DNA of 64,000 bases from Clostridiales bacterium (GCA_021204045.1 JAJQAA010000006.1:1-64000); one strand, 5' to 3'. Positions 32,243 to 41,977 are shown, counted from the first letter of the stretch. The notes: generated by a model from the letters alone, not told the origin. Made by a program: numbers and translations.

Positions 32243-34015
32243 TTATTCGGTGGTGCCGGTCAGCACAATCCGCCCGGAGCCAGCGATGTCCTCATAGTCC
32301 AGCAGATAGCCCGTATAAGCGGCCAGCGGACTGTTTTTCGAGGAAATGTTCGCGTAGCCGTCGCCGTTGGAATCCGCAAACGCCATCGCGTACTCGGCCA
32401 GCGCCATATAATCCTCGCAGAGATAATCTTTCACCAGAACGCTCCCGGAAAACATGTCAAAACCGCCGCCGCAGTTGCGCAGCGTATAGTTGGTTCCCGC
32501 CACGCGATAGGTCTTGCTCAGGTTCAGCGCCTCGTACGCGCCCGTTCCCTTATTGTAAACCCGGACATTGGATACGCGGTACTTCTGCGGCGCTCCGATC
32601 CAGACGCTGTTTTCATCCTCCTGTATCGTGTTCTCCACGGAGGTGTCAATCTCAAAGCTGAGACCCGCCACATGAAGGAACCCACCGGCTTCCCCCACGC
32701 CCACGTAGCGCGCGCCGAATTCCAGCGCGTCCAGAATCGCCTGGCCGTCAACCTCTACCATACAGATCACGTTATTGAACGGATTGATCATTTTACAGGT
32801 AAGGTAACTCCAGGTCCCAACCTCGGCGCCCGAGCGGATCCCGCCGCCGTTCATGATGGCAATATCGCAGTCCAGCCCTTCTTTCCCATTGAGGTACCAG
32901 TAGTAAGCGTCCGCGTTGAAATCGCCGATGTTGGTCTCCTGGCTGCGAACGGCACGCTCGCCGTTGCTGTCATTGACGGTCAGCTCCACATCGCCGTCCG
33001 CGATCCGCACGGCCAGATCCTCTTCAATCTGCGTAATCCACGAGCTCTCGACCGCCTCTACATCCGCGTTTGGAGCGGTATCCTTTAAATCCTCCGCGGT
33101 GAGCAGCGTCGTCGTGATCCCGCCATCCGTATCGATCGTCATCTGCCCCAGCGCGGCCAGATAAGCGCCGGTCTGCGTGAGAATCACGGGGTTGCCATCC
33201 CGGTCCGTGACCGTCTCCATCTCCACCGTGCTGTGGGAATGTCCGTCAATAAACGCATCCAGTCCCGTCGTGTTCGCGATGACTTCCCGCGACGTCCAGG
33301 GCACCGAGCTTGGGTCAATGCCGAGATGCCCCAGCGCGATCACGTAGTCGACCCCCTCGCCCCGCGCGGCGTCAATGGCGGTCTGTACGCTCTCGTAGAG
33401 CGCCCGGCCATCCGTGCCGCCCGCAATGCCGTAAATAAAGTTCCCGTTCGCGTCCTGAAAATATCGCGGCGTCGATTTGCTGAACGATTCCGGCGTGGTA
33501 ATGCCGATCAGGGCGATCCGGACGCCGTCGACATCAAATATTTTGTAGCTGTCCAGCACATTGTCCCCGACCACGCCGTTCTGCTCATGGTAGAAATTGC
33601 AGGAGACGTAAGGGAAGTCCGCCCAGGCAATGGCGTTTAACGCGCCCTCCATGCCGTAATCAAACTCATGGTTGCCCAGGGTAGCCAGATCGTACCCTGC
33701 GGTATTCATGATCTGAATGATGGAATATCCGTTGTCCATGCTGCCGTACGCGGTGCCCTGGATATGGTCACCGGCGTCCACCAGCAGCACATGATCCAGC
33801 CTGTCGCGGTACCCCGCGACCAGGGAATACGTCAGATCCTGGTCGATATACGTATGGATATCGTTGGTATACAGGATGGTTACGGCCGCGTCCTCCGTCG
33901 CCGCCGCTTTCCCGGACGCAAGACCGCCCGCTCCCGCGTACGCGGTAACCGTCAGCGACAGGCTCAGCAGAAGCGCTGAAACTAACGCGTAAATTCGTTT
34001 GATTGGTTTGTTCAT
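32243..34015 (-). CDS. Secreted 5'-nucleotidase / metallophosphoesterase (UshA-like)
   Basis: The 590-residue protein has a signal peptide (ALVSALLLSLSLTVTAYAGA), a calcineurin-like metallophosphoesterase domain with the metal-binding motifs YTNDIHTY, LVDAGDHIQG, LGNHEFDYG and DGHSHS, and a C-terminal 5'-nucleotidase domain from about 340 (MNGGGIRSGAEVG, NTLR-like NYTLRNCGGGFDMFSG). It would dephosphorylate extracellular nucleotides or related compounds at the cell surface; no LPXTG or other anchor is seen. GAGGAGG lies upstream of the ATG. It is 23 nt downstream of the second NHLM ABC gene, within the same co-directional block, which is an unusual place for a scavenging enzyme. Confidence 0.92.
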   Translation of the reverse strand: MNKPIKRIYALVSALLLSLSLTVTAYAGAGGLASGKAAATEDAAVTILYTNDIHTYIDQDLTYSLVAGYRDRLDHVLLVDAGDHIQGTAYGSMDNGYSIIQIMNTAGYDLATLGNHEFDYGMEGALNAIAWADFPYVSCNFYHEQNGVVGDNVLDSYKIFDVDGVRIALIGITTPESFSKSTPRYFQDANGNFIYGIAGGTDGRALYESVQTAIDAARGEGVDYVIALGHLGIDPSSVPWTSREVIANTTGLDAFIDGHSHSTVEMETVTDRDGNPVILTQTGAYLAALGQMTIDTDGGITTTLLTAEDLKDTAPNADVEAVESSWITQIEEDLAVRIADGDVELTVNDSNGERAVRSQETNIGDFNADAYYWYLNGKEGLDCDIAIMNGGGIRSGAEVGTWSYLTCKMINPFNNVICMVEVDGQAILDALEFGARYVGVGEAGGFLHVAGLSFEIDTSVENTIQEDENSVWIGAPQKYRVSNVRVYNKGTGAYEALNLSKTYRVAGTNYTLRNCGGGFDMFSGSVLVKDYLCEDYMALAEYAMAFADSNGDGYANISSKNSPLAAYTGYLLDYEDIAGSGRIVLTGTTE

Positions 34016-34038
34016 TTGATTTTCTCCTCCTCTTTTTC

Positions 34039-36219
34039 TTAACCCACCTGCTGGCGTTCCACCAGGCGGGCAAATTTTCCATTCCTCTCTATCAGCTGGT
34101 CATAGCTTCCTTCCTCGGCAATCTTTCCGTTCTCCAGATAAAGAATCCGATCGCAGCGGCGGATCGTGGAAAGCCGGTGCGCGATGACGATGCGGGTACA
34201 TTTCAGGCCGTCCAGAGCCTCGGAAACATTTTTCTGCGTCAGATTATCCAGCGCGCTGGTCGCCTCGTCCAGCATGAGGATTTTCGGCTTTGCGGCAATC
34301 GCCCGCGCAATCATCAAACGCTGCTTCTGACCGCCGGATATGCCGCCCTGCCCCTCTGAAATCATCGTATTCATCCCCATGGGCATACGCCGGATATCAT
34401 CCGCGATCCCCGCAAGCTCCGCCGCCTCCCAGGCCGCCTCCAGCGTAAGGCCGGGTGCCGAGATCGCGATATTGGAATAAATATCGCCCTGGAACAGCTT
34501 CCCGTTCTGCATCACCACCCCGATTCTTCCCCGCAGGGATTTGGGGTCGATGGACGACAGATCCCTGCCGTCATAATATACGGCACCTTTCTGCGGCTTT
34601 TCCATTCCCAGCAGAATCCGCATCAGCGTCGATTTGCCGCAGCCGGTCGGGCCGACCACGCCCACATATTCCCCCGGCCGGATCTTCAGAGAAAGATTGT
34701 CCAGCACATGGGGCATATCGCTGCCGTACTGAAAGGTGACATTGTTCAGCTCCACACCGCCGGAGAGCCGCGTCACCGGCTGCTGACTGCCGGAAACCTC
34801 CGGAGCCGTGCCGAGGATGGGCGACAAAAGCTCCAGCGCCGGCCGGATATTCGCGCCCGTGAGCGCGGCCGCGGACAGAGCTGTGAACGCTCCGGACAGC
34901 ATGCCGTAAGCGGAACTGAACGCGTAATATTCCGCGACCGATACCCCGCTTGTCAGGGCCAGGCGGTACATGACCACATTCCCGGCAAGCAGAATCGCGG
35001 TCGTAACCGCCGTATTATAACGCACAACGGCAGGAGGACGGTACTGGACCGCCGCCCGTCTCGCATAATGCTCGCTCCAGCGCAGAAACGCCCGCTTCTC
35101 CGCGCCCGCAATCCGCACTTTCTGTATACCTGAAATCAGAGCGTAGCTGATTCCCGATTCTTTCAATTCATACTCCATCTGCTTTTTTGTCACGCGCATC
35201 TGCGCAAATGACGAGATCACCGCAAATCCCGTCATCAGCAGGATAATTAAAATCCCCGGAAACACCAGCGCGGGCGCATAGGCGAAAATCTGCGGAATGT
35301 AGACCAAGGAACAGACCGCGGTCAGTCCCGCGGCAAACAGCACGGAAACCATCATCTCCCCGAGTGTTTCCGTCAACTGCACCATGCCCGCGAGCTCGCC
35401 GGAGCTGTAGCCCCGGAAAAACGCGGCCGGCAGCGACAGGATCCGCATCATCGCGGCGGACTCCACATTCAGTTTTATTTTTGCGCCGATTTTCCTTACC
35501 GCGATGGCCTGCGCCGAGGAGATAAAACGCCCCGATACCATGACGCAGACCATAAAGATCGTCACCGAGAGCAGCGCGGCCGCGTCGCCGCTCTCCGCGA
35601 CGCTCCCGACCAGCATATTGGTAAGCTGCGGCGTCAGAAGACCCAGCAGCGCCGCCGCAAACGCCAATACCGCTGCAAACGCCGCATCCGGCACGGAAAA
35701 CAGCCGGATAATATAAGTATATAGCTCCAAAAAGCTCATGGCTTTCAGCGGAAACGGCTGATACAGAACAATCGCTTCCTTCTCAAAAAGCTCCTCCGTT
35801 TTCCATGTGACCCGCATGCGCTTCCCGCTCTCAGAATCATAATAACGATAGCCCGAGACATTGTCCGGAATCAGCGCGACCGCGGTCTGATCCGCTTTTT
35901 TCACGCCCAGCATCGCGCCGGTTGCGTTGCGGCTCCAGCCCTTTTCCAGGATCACATTGCGGTACATCATCCCGTGCGGGCGCAGCTGGTATTCCAGACG
36001 CTGCTCAAAGCCCTGAATCTCCTCCGGAACCTCGCAGGGCTTCCCATGATAATAGGCAATCAGCTCGTCGACCGCGCTCTGCGTTTTCCGCGAATCGGAC
36101 TGAATGGAAAGCGAAATGCGCAAGCCGGATACCGCGTCCGCGATCCCCGCAACCGCCTGCGCGAACATCTCATCGTCATTTTTTTCCCGTTCCCGGATCT
36201 GTTCATCAAACCAGCCCAT
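34039..36219 (-). CDS. NHLM-type bacteriocin exporter ABC protein without peptidase
   Basis: The 726-residue protein has an N-terminal soluble domain of about 190 residues (starting MGWFDEQIREREKNDDEMF), a six-helix ABC membrane domain and a C-terminal ATPase with Walker A GPTGCGKST, signature ISGGQKQRLMIARA and Walker B ILMLDEATSALD. The long N-terminus and pairing with a C39-peptidase ABC protein are typical of the second ABC subunit of NHLM (nitrile hydratase leader microcin) export systems. It starts 11 nt after the C39-ABC gene with AGGAG upstream. Together they would cleave the leader and export the peptide encoded at 39350-39721. Confidence 0.9.
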   Translation of the reverse strand: MGWFDEQIREREKNDDEMFAQAVAGIADAVSGLRISLSIQSDSRKTQSAVDELIAYYHGKPCEVPEEIQGFEQRLEYQLRPHGMMYRNVILEKGWSRNATGAMLGVKKADQTAVALIPDNVSGYRYYDSESGKRMRVTWKTEELFEKEAIVLYQPFPLKAMSFLELYTYIIRLFSVPDAAFAAVLAFAAALLGLLTPQLTNMLVGSVAESGDAAALLSVTIFMVCVMVSGRFISSAQAIAVRKIGAKIKLNVESAAMMRILSLPAAFFRGYSSGELAGMVQLTETLGEMMVSVLFAAGLTAVCSLVYIPQIFAYAPALVFPGILIILLMTGFAVISSFAQMRVTKKQMEYELKESGISYALISGIQKVRIAGAEKRAFLRWSEHYARRAAVQYRPPAVVRYNTAVTTAILLAGNVVMYRLALTSGVSVAEYYAFSSAYGMLSGAFTALSAAALTGANIRPALELLSPILGTAPEVSGSQQPVTRLSGGVELNNVTFQYGSDMPHVLDNLSLKIRPGEYVGVVGPTGCGKSTLMRILLGMEKPQKGAVYYDGRDLSSIDPKSLRGRIGVVMQNGKLFQGDIYSNIAISAPGLTLEAAWEAAELAGIADDIRRMPMGMNTMISEGQGGISGGQKQRLMIARAIAAKPKILMLDEATSALDNLTQKNVSEALDGLKCTRIVIAHRLSTIRRCDRILYLENGKIAEEGSYDQLIERNGKFARLVERQQVG

Positions 36220-36230
36220 GCGTCTTACTC

Positions 36231-38417
36231 CTATTCCCCGGATACCAGTGCTGTATACACGCCGTTTTTCGCGTAAAGCTCCTCATGGGTCCCGCGCTCC
36301 ACGACCCTGCCGTGCTCCATCACCAGAATCTCGTCGCAGTCCCGTATGGTGGAAAGCCGGTGGGCCACCACGATACAGCTGATTCCCCGGTCGCAGATCG
36401 ACTGCACCACCTCATGCTCTGTTTTCGCATCCAGAGCGCTGGTCGCCTCGTCCAGAATGATTACCGTGGGATCCTGGGCCAGCACGCGCGCAATCTCCAG
36501 CCTCTGCCTCTGGCCGCCGGAAAGATCCTTTCCTCCCTCGGCCAGCCTGTACTGGTAACCGCCCTCCCGCTGCATAATGTCCTCGTGCAGTCTCGCGTCC
36601 CGGGCCGCCAGGATCATCTCAAAATCCGCAATCGAATTGTCCCACATTTTAATGTTATTCGCAATCGTATCTTCGAACAGAATGATATCCTGATCCACCA
36701 CGGCCACCGAACCGGTGAACACGCTCCGGCGAATTTCCCCTATGGGCTTTCCGTCAAACAGAATCTCCCCGCTCCAGGGCTGGTACAGTCCGGAAATCAG
36801 CTTTGCCAGCGTCGATTTCCCGCAGCCGGAACCGCCCACGAAAGCCACGCGCTCTCCCGGTTCCAGCTTCAGGCTGAAGTTCTCAATGAGCGGCGGCTCC
36901 AGGCGCGAATAGCCGAACGTCACATTCTTCAGCTCCACCCGGCCGCTCAGCTTGTCATATTCCTCGTCTTCCTTCAGCTCGTCCTCATCTTCGCAGTTTA
37001 CGTCGACAGGATAGCGCATGACGTCTTCCACCCGCTCCATCTCCGTGCGCATTTCCTGCAGCCCCTGCCCCGCCGATATCAGCGTGGAGGCCGGCCCGGA
37101 AAAGGACGTCAGAAATCCCTGGAACGCCATGACCATACCAAGCGTAAAGTTTCCCCGCATCGTAAGTCCCACGCCGCAGGACAGGACGAGGATCCCGGCG
37201 AGACCGGAGACGATCTCCGGCAGCATTCCCAGATACTGGTCGACCAGCGTGTAGCTCGTCTCCTGATTGTTCACGCTGGCCTGATAACCGGCCCATTTCG
37301 CGAAAAATCCATCTTCAACGCCGCTGGCTTTGATGGTTTCGATCATCTCGATCCCGGACACGGTCGCTCCATCCAGCTTTCCCTGGTCACGCATCTGCAC
37401 CCTGGTAATATTGATCCGCTTGTCTGAGATCAGCTGGGCGATCGCCAGATTCACCGCGACGGAAATCAGGCCGACCGTGCTCAGCGCCACGCTGTAGCGC
37501 AGCATCACCACCAGATAAAAGAACATCATCGCCGCGTCGAAAATCAGAGGCGCGAAGGTATTGACCAGCGTATTCGCAATCTCCGCGTTCGTCGTCTGCC
37601 GCTGCTGAATATCTCCCGCCATGCGCTGGGAGAAAAATTCCATGGGCAGCCGCAGAACCTTCCAGAAATAGGACGCGCTCCCATAGCTGGCCAGCTTTCC
37701 GTTAATCCTCCATCTCGCGCCCTCGGCCAGAAAGAGAGAAACCGCCTGCAGCAGACAGAAGAAAACCAGCAAAATAAAAAAAGGCGACGTCCATTCCGGA
37801 CTTGTCCCCGTCAGCAAACGATCCAGAAAAACTCTGGTGAAGGCCGGCTGGACCATCCCCAGAAGCGAAGACAGCAGCGCGGTCAGGGCAACAAAAAGAA
37901 ACGCGCTCTCCGCTCCCTTCAGGCGCGCTCCCGCAAAGGCCAGCATACTTTTCCGTTTCCCTTCCGGGGCAAAATCCTCCCCCGGCTCAAACAACAGGCA
38001 GATCCCGGTGAACGCCTGGTCAAACTCTTCCATGCTGACCGCTACGCTGCCTCTTGCCGGATCGTTTAAAAAGGCCCGGTTTCCCTTAAATCCGTTTAAA
38101 ACCACAAAATGATTGAAATTCCAGTGAACAATACAGGGGAACTTCCCCTTCTCTCTCAGCTGCTCCGGCTCATAGCGGTAGCCTGCCGCTTTCAGCCCGT
38201 AGCTTCTTGCCGCCTTCAGCAGATTGACCGCCTTCGAACCGTCGCGGGAAACGCCGCAGTCCAGGCGCACCTGCTCCAGGGGAATCCATTTCCCATAATA
38301 GGCCAGAATCATCGTAAGACACGCCGCCCCGCACTCCAGCGCCTCCAACTGCATGACTACGGGAACCTTCGCCGTCCCCTTCTGTACCGGCTGTTTTATC
38401 GCTCTCTCTCTGCTCAT
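36231..38417 (-). CDS. NHLM-type C39 peptidase / ABC exporter
   Basis: The 728-residue protein joins a C39 peptidase domain (residues 1-150; catalytic Cys29 in ALECGAACLTMIL, His in HWNFNHFVVLNG, Asp in LNDPARG), a six-helix membrane domain and an ABC ATPase with Walker A GGSGCGKST, signature LSGGQRQRLEIARV and Walker B VIILDEATSALD. It would cut leader peptides after a double glycine-type site and export the product. The Nif11-type precursor encoded upstream has such a site (GVSGG). It follows the HlyD-like gene by 13 nt and precedes its ABC partner by 11 nt. All catalytic motifs look intact. Confidence 0.93.
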   Translation of the reverse strand: MSRERAIKQPVQKGTAKVPVVMQLEALECGAACLTMILAYYGKWIPLEQVRLDCGVSRDGSKAVNLLKAARSYGLKAAGYRYEPEQLREKGKFPCIVHWNFNHFVVLNGFKGNRAFLNDPARGSVAVSMEEFDQAFTGICLLFEPGEDFAPEGKRKSMLAFAGARLKGAESAFLFVALTALLSSLLGMVQPAFTRVFLDRLLTGTSPEWTSPFFILLVFFCLLQAVSLFLAEGARWRINGKLASYGSASYFWKVLRLPMEFFSQRMAGDIQQRQTTNAEIANTLVNTFAPLIFDAAMMFFYLVVMLRYSVALSTVGLISVAVNLAIAQLISDKRINITRVQMRDQGKLDGATVSGIEMIETIKASGVEDGFFAKWAGYQASVNNQETSYTLVDQYLGMLPEIVSGLAGILVLSCGVGLTMRGNFTLGMVMAFQGFLTSFSGPASTLISAGQGLQEMRTEMERVEDVMRYPVDVNCEDEDELKEDEEYDKLSGRVELKNVTFGYSRLEPPLIENFSLKLEPGERVAFVGGSGCGKSTLAKLISGLYQPWSGEILFDGKPIGEIRRSVFTGSVAVVDQDIILFEDTIANNIKMWDNSIADFEMILAARDARLHEDIMQREGGYQYRLAEGGKDLSGGQRQRLEIARVLAQDPTVIILDEATSALDAKTEHEVVQSICDRGISCIVVAHRLSTIRDCDEILVMEHGRVVERGTHEELYAKNGVYTALVSGE

Positions 38418-38430
38418 TGTCCCACAGCCC

Positions 38431-38937
38431 TCAATTTACAACAAACGATATCGGAGAAACCCGCTCCGTCACGATCTCCGACCGGTATACGCCGTCCGCC
38501 AGGCCTACATCATCCGCGGGGGATGCACCGTCCGGGAGTTTTTTCTCCAGCACCGCCTCGTACACCCATTCGCCCCGCTGAAGATCTCCGACATGAAGGG
38601 CATAATCCGGAAGCTCCCCGGATACCGCCACGGGTTCCGCAGAAACGGAGGAAACGATAAATTCATTTCCGTTTATCCTCACGGTCATCCCCTCACGCAC
38701 GGAGCTATTTTCCTCTTTTATGTAAACGGTGGCCACGCCGTCCTTCGCGACCGCAGCGGCGGAAATCACCGTCTCCAGCCGGCCGAACACGCCCCAGGTG
38801 CAGACGCCGACAAGCAGCAGAATCACCGCGCCAAGCAGCATCCATACGGGAGGATCCGCCACGCGGATGTAATCGTTTAATTGTTCCGGCGAGGAAATCC
38901 GCTCAAGGCTCTTTTTTCTGAAAATATGCTGTGCCAT
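38431..38937 (-). CDS. Short HlyD-like NHLM secretion protein
   Basis: The 168-residue protein starts MAQHIFRKKSLERISSPEQL, a sequence typical of NHLM-system HlyD family proteins, then has one membrane helix (MLLGAVILLLVGVCTWGVFG, about residues 33-52) and a short extracytoplasmic beta-rich domain. It lacks the long coiled coil of full-length membrane fusion proteins, which fits a Gram-positive cell with no outer membrane. GAGGGAGAGG precedes the ATG at 38937; the longer in-frame start at 38991 overlaps the STAS gene and is rejected. It is directly followed by the C39-ABC exporter. Confidence 0.85.
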   Translation of the reverse strand: MAQHIFRKKSLERISSPEQLNDYIRVADPPVWMLLGAVILLLVGVCTWGVFGRLETVISAAAVAKDGVATVYIKEENSSVREGMTVRINGNEFIVSSVSAEPVAVSGELPDYALHVGDLQRGEWVYEAVLEKKLPDGASPADDVGLADGVYRSEIVTERVSPISFVVN

Positions 38938-38965
38938 TCCTCTCCCTCTCGTTCCGGGCGGAGAA

Positions 38966-39265
38966 TCATTCAATGTTGAGGATGTCCACAAACCCGGTCA
39001 GTTCAAAAATATCATTGATACCGTCATTCACGTTCCGCACCGTCATTTTCCCCTGCCGCTCCATCACCTTATGCGCCGCCAGCAGCACACGCAGCCCCGC
39101 GGAGGACACATAATCCAGCTTTTCAAAATCAAATACCAGATCTTCCACCTCGCCAATATCGCGCTTCAATTCCTTCTCCAGCATGGGAGCCGTCGGCGTA
39201 TCCAACCGCCCCTCCAGCTTTATCGTAAGCTTCTTTCCTTCCGCGATCTTATCAATCGTCAGCAT
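38966..39265 (-). CDS. STAS-domain anti-sigma factor antagonist (SpoIIAA/RsbV-like)
   Basis: The 99-residue protein is a single STAS domain: LTIKLEGRLDTPTAPMLE, LVFDFEKLDYVSSAGLRVLL and KMTVRNVNDGINDIFELTGF. The Ser pair in YVSSAGLR (about residues 55-56) is the usual phosphorylation site for an RsbW-type kinase. It would compete for an RsbW-like protein and be reset by a SpoIIE-type phosphatase. AAGGAGGAG precedes the ATG. It lies between the precursor peptide gene and the secretion protein gene, so partner-switch signalling and peptide export share one transcript; the kinase and phosphatase genes follow 10-15 kb downstream. Confidence 0.92.
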   Translation of the reverse strand: MLTIDKIAEGKKLTIKLEGRLDTPTAPMLEKELKRDIGEVEDLVFDFEKLDYVSSAGLRVLLAAHKVMERQGKMTVRNVNDGINDIFELTGFVDILNIE

Positions 39266-39349
39266 TTCTCTCCTCCTTACAGAAAAATCCCCGGCGGCTT
39301 TTCCGGAGCCATATCCGAATCCCCCGCCAGGGCTGTTCTCTCGCTCTCT

Positions 39350-39721
39350 TTAAATATACTGATGCTGCGGCGGCTGATTCGAAGCGGGGACCACTGTCTT
39401 CGGAGCCTGTGTATATTCCAGCGTCTGCGCCTTTGTCGTCCCACCGGAATAGTATCGCTTATATTCGAGCGTATTCACGGTAGGTTTAGTTATGCCCAGA
39501 AAAATCCCGCCGGACACCCCTTCCAGCTCCTCCTCGGACAGCTCGCCGTCGTTCGCCACCACAAAATCTTCCTCGGTCAGCGTGCAGCCATATTCAGCAG
39601 CCAGACTGATTATCTGCTTCACAATATCCTCAGCGCTCTGGTTTTCGATCTCCGCGATCTTCGCTTTCAGCTCCTCATTCGATTCCACTGCTTCCATAAA
39701 TTTTTTCATTTCTTCTTTCAT
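39350..39721 (-). CDS. Nif11-type leader peptide precursor (putative secreted peptide)
   Basis: The 123-residue protein has a Nif11-like leader of about 75 residues (MKEEMKKFMEAVESNEELKA at the start, ending SEEELEGVSGG) and a C-terminal core of about 50 residues. The GVSGG site fits cleavage by the C39 exporter encoded downstream. The core has no Cys, so lanthionine or Cys-heterocycle chemistry is not possible; it contains two TLEY segments, a second GG (YYSGGTTK) and many Thr, Tyr, Gln and Pro residues. No lanthionine, radical SAM, cyclodehydratase or other tailoring gene is seen nearby. AAAGGAG precedes the ATG at 39721. A 12-codon mini-ORF (MNMTDEKNEKHD) overlaps the preceding stop codon and may couple translation. 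Confidence 0.85.
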   Translation of the reverse strand: MKEEMKKFMEAVESNEELKAKIAEIENQSAEDIVKQIISLAAEYGCTLTEEDFVVANDGELSEEELEGVSGGIFLGITKPTVNTLEYKRYYSGGTTKAQTLEYTQAPKTVVPASNQPPQHQYI

Positions 39722-39775
39722 AATGATGCTCCTTTCGTTATTAATCATGCTTTTCGTTCTTCTCATCCGTCATGT

Positions 39776-40540
39776 TCATCCCGCCTCCTGACTGGTTTCC
39801 GTTTCAAACCCATTCAGGCTTCCCGCAAACTGGCTTCTCAGGGTCGTATACAGCCGCGCAAACGTCGCCTCCTTATATGGCTGGATAAAGAGTCCACCGA
39901 TTCCCAGCGTAATGGTGCCAAGAATATCCCAGCCTATGAAAGACAGCCTGAGCACAAAGAGGTTCCATTTGTGCCCCTTCATCATTTCTTTGGAGAGCCT
40001 CAGCGCATCCATCGGCTTCATATCCGGATTCTCCGCCAGGATATAGAATGCCATATAATAGCAGTAGTGCAGGTAAATCCCCGGGATCACCAGGCAGACC
40101 GTACCAATCATGACAAGCACATCACGCAGAAGGAACGTCAGCACCAGATTTATGTAATTGTGCCGGAATCCCCATCCCAGGAGACTCACCGGATTTTCTT
40201 TTCCCGTCTGCTGCCCCTCCAGATAAAACCGGTTTTTTCCAACCGTCAGCGCCGGCCTCAGCAGGGCATTGATCAGTACGCAGACCACGGCGATCACGAG
40301 AACTGTCCCCGCCATCAGCCCCATAATGATAACGCCGTATTGAAGCTCTCCCGCGTCCACCGGAAGAATCTTGCTCGCGATAGCCGGGATATCGGAAATA
40401 TTGTCCGGCATTTCGACGTCCCCGTTCCCGTTAAAAATCCGATTAACCAACGTAACGATCAGACTCACCAGGAACGCTTTCCAGTAATACGCTTTTAAAT
40501 CACTTTTGGCCTTCGTTTTCAGCTCTTTCCTCGTCCACAT
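39776..40540 (-). CDS. DUF975-family membrane protein
   Basis: The 254-residue protein begins MWTRKELKTKAKSDLKAYYW, the hallmark of DUF975, and has about five membrane helices (for example GLMAGTVLVIAVVCVLINALL). DUF975 proteins are common in Firmicutes and often lie near peptide or bacteriocin genes, but their function is not established; roles in immunity or membrane homeostasis have been suggested. The start at 40540 is chosen over 40558 on the basis of the family N-terminus. It is the first gene of the peptide export block, 54 nt upstream of the precursor gene. No clear promoter was found upstream. Confidence 0.85.
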   Translation of the reverse strand: MWTRKELKTKAKSDLKAYYWKAFLVSLIVTLVNRIFNGNGDVEMPDNISDIPAIASKILPVDAGELQYGVIIMGLMAGTVLVIAVVCVLINALLRPALTVGKNRFYLEGQQTGKENPVSLLGWGFRHNYINLVLTFLLRDVLVMIGTVCLVIPGIYLHYCYYMAFYILAENPDMKPMDALRLSKEMMKGHKWNLFVLRLSFIGWDILGTITLGIGGLFIQPYKEATFARLYTTLRSQFAGSLNGFETETSQEAG

Positions 40541-40862
40541 CGTTTCCCCTCTCCCCATAGCAGCAAAAGGTATAACCTTTCGTCCCTTGTATCATCATAT
40601 GCCACAATTGTAACTGTTTTGTGTCCTTGCTGTGAAAATTAAATGTCCAATCAGGTTCACACGGACATCTTTTCCCGCAAAGCCCCAGTTACATCAAATT
40701 ATAGGGAATCAAATACCACAAAAGTACAACATGATTCTGAATCCGGCAGTCGGGTAACCAGTAAAAGAAGAGACCAACTATTCAGTCAGTCTCATTTTAT
40801 CGCAAAAGAAATTACGGTCATTTTTAAAAACTACACTTTTACAAATCCCGAGCATAATTTGT
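40541..40862. other. Intergenic region without recognisable gene
   Basis: About 320 AT-rich bases lie between the DUF975 start and the recombinase stop. A plus-strand frame of 88 codons exists but has no ribosome binding site or protein-like conservation that I recognise. The promoter of the peptide export block should lie here or just inside 40541-40640; a clean -35/-10 pair was not found. Confidence 0.5.
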
Positions 40863-41495
<633 letters not shown>

Positions 41496-41782
41496 TTATT
41501 CCATTATTGTAACTTGTAAAATTATGGTTCGGAATTGTCCATAGAACGAAAAAAGCTCCTCTCACGGCATCATGAATGAATCATCAACCATGCAAAGAGC
41601 ATTTTAATAAAACTGTTGTCATACGCATATAAATGAAATACAACGAACATACGAAAACCATATGCTTTTCCTCACGTAAGGGGAATGCCATTATGTTCGC
41701 AGTGAGAAGCATAAACGTCAGAAATAATTTTAAGAACAGAAGGCCTTTTCGTTACAAAATAGAACATTTCCACAGGGTATCG

Positions 41783-41916
41783 ACTATAGCGTGCAGCCAG
41801 ACTGATCATCTTCTTTACGTTTTCTTCTGCCCCTTGGTTCTCAATCTCCGCAATTTTCGTTTTCAGTTCCTCGTTTGATTCGGTTGCTTCTAGAAATTTT
41901 TCATGTTTTCTTTCAT
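41783..41916 (-). pseudogene. Decayed second copy of the Nif11-type leader
   Basis: Read from the ATG at 41916, MKENMKNF is followed by a stop, but in the next frame the reading continues FLEATESNEELKTKIAEIEN and then GAEENVKKMISLAARYS. This matches the leader encoded at 39721 closely. A lost A in the run after the second Met codon (about 41902) explains the shift. The match ends before the GG site, so no core peptide remains. It shows the locus once had at least two precursors. The rest of 41466-41782 shows no recognisable gene. Confidence 0.8.
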
Positions 41917-41933
41917 AGGCAAAACATCAAAAT

Positions 41934-41964
41934 AGCGGCTTCCGGTTCATTGCCAAAAGCCGCT
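41934..41964 (-). terminator. Terminator after the MqsA-Panacea gene
   Basis: AGCGGCTT (41934-41941) pairs with AAGCCGCT (41957-41964). On the minus strand the hairpin follows the stop of the antitoxin gene at 41978 and is followed by ATTTTG. Confidence 0.6.
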
Positions 41965-41977
41965 GCTTTGATTTGTA

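Noticed and set aside
35922-37427. Plus-strand frame of about 500 codons opposite the NHLM ABC genes
   Set aside because: Antisense shadow of two intact ABC transporter genes with clear catalytic motifs.
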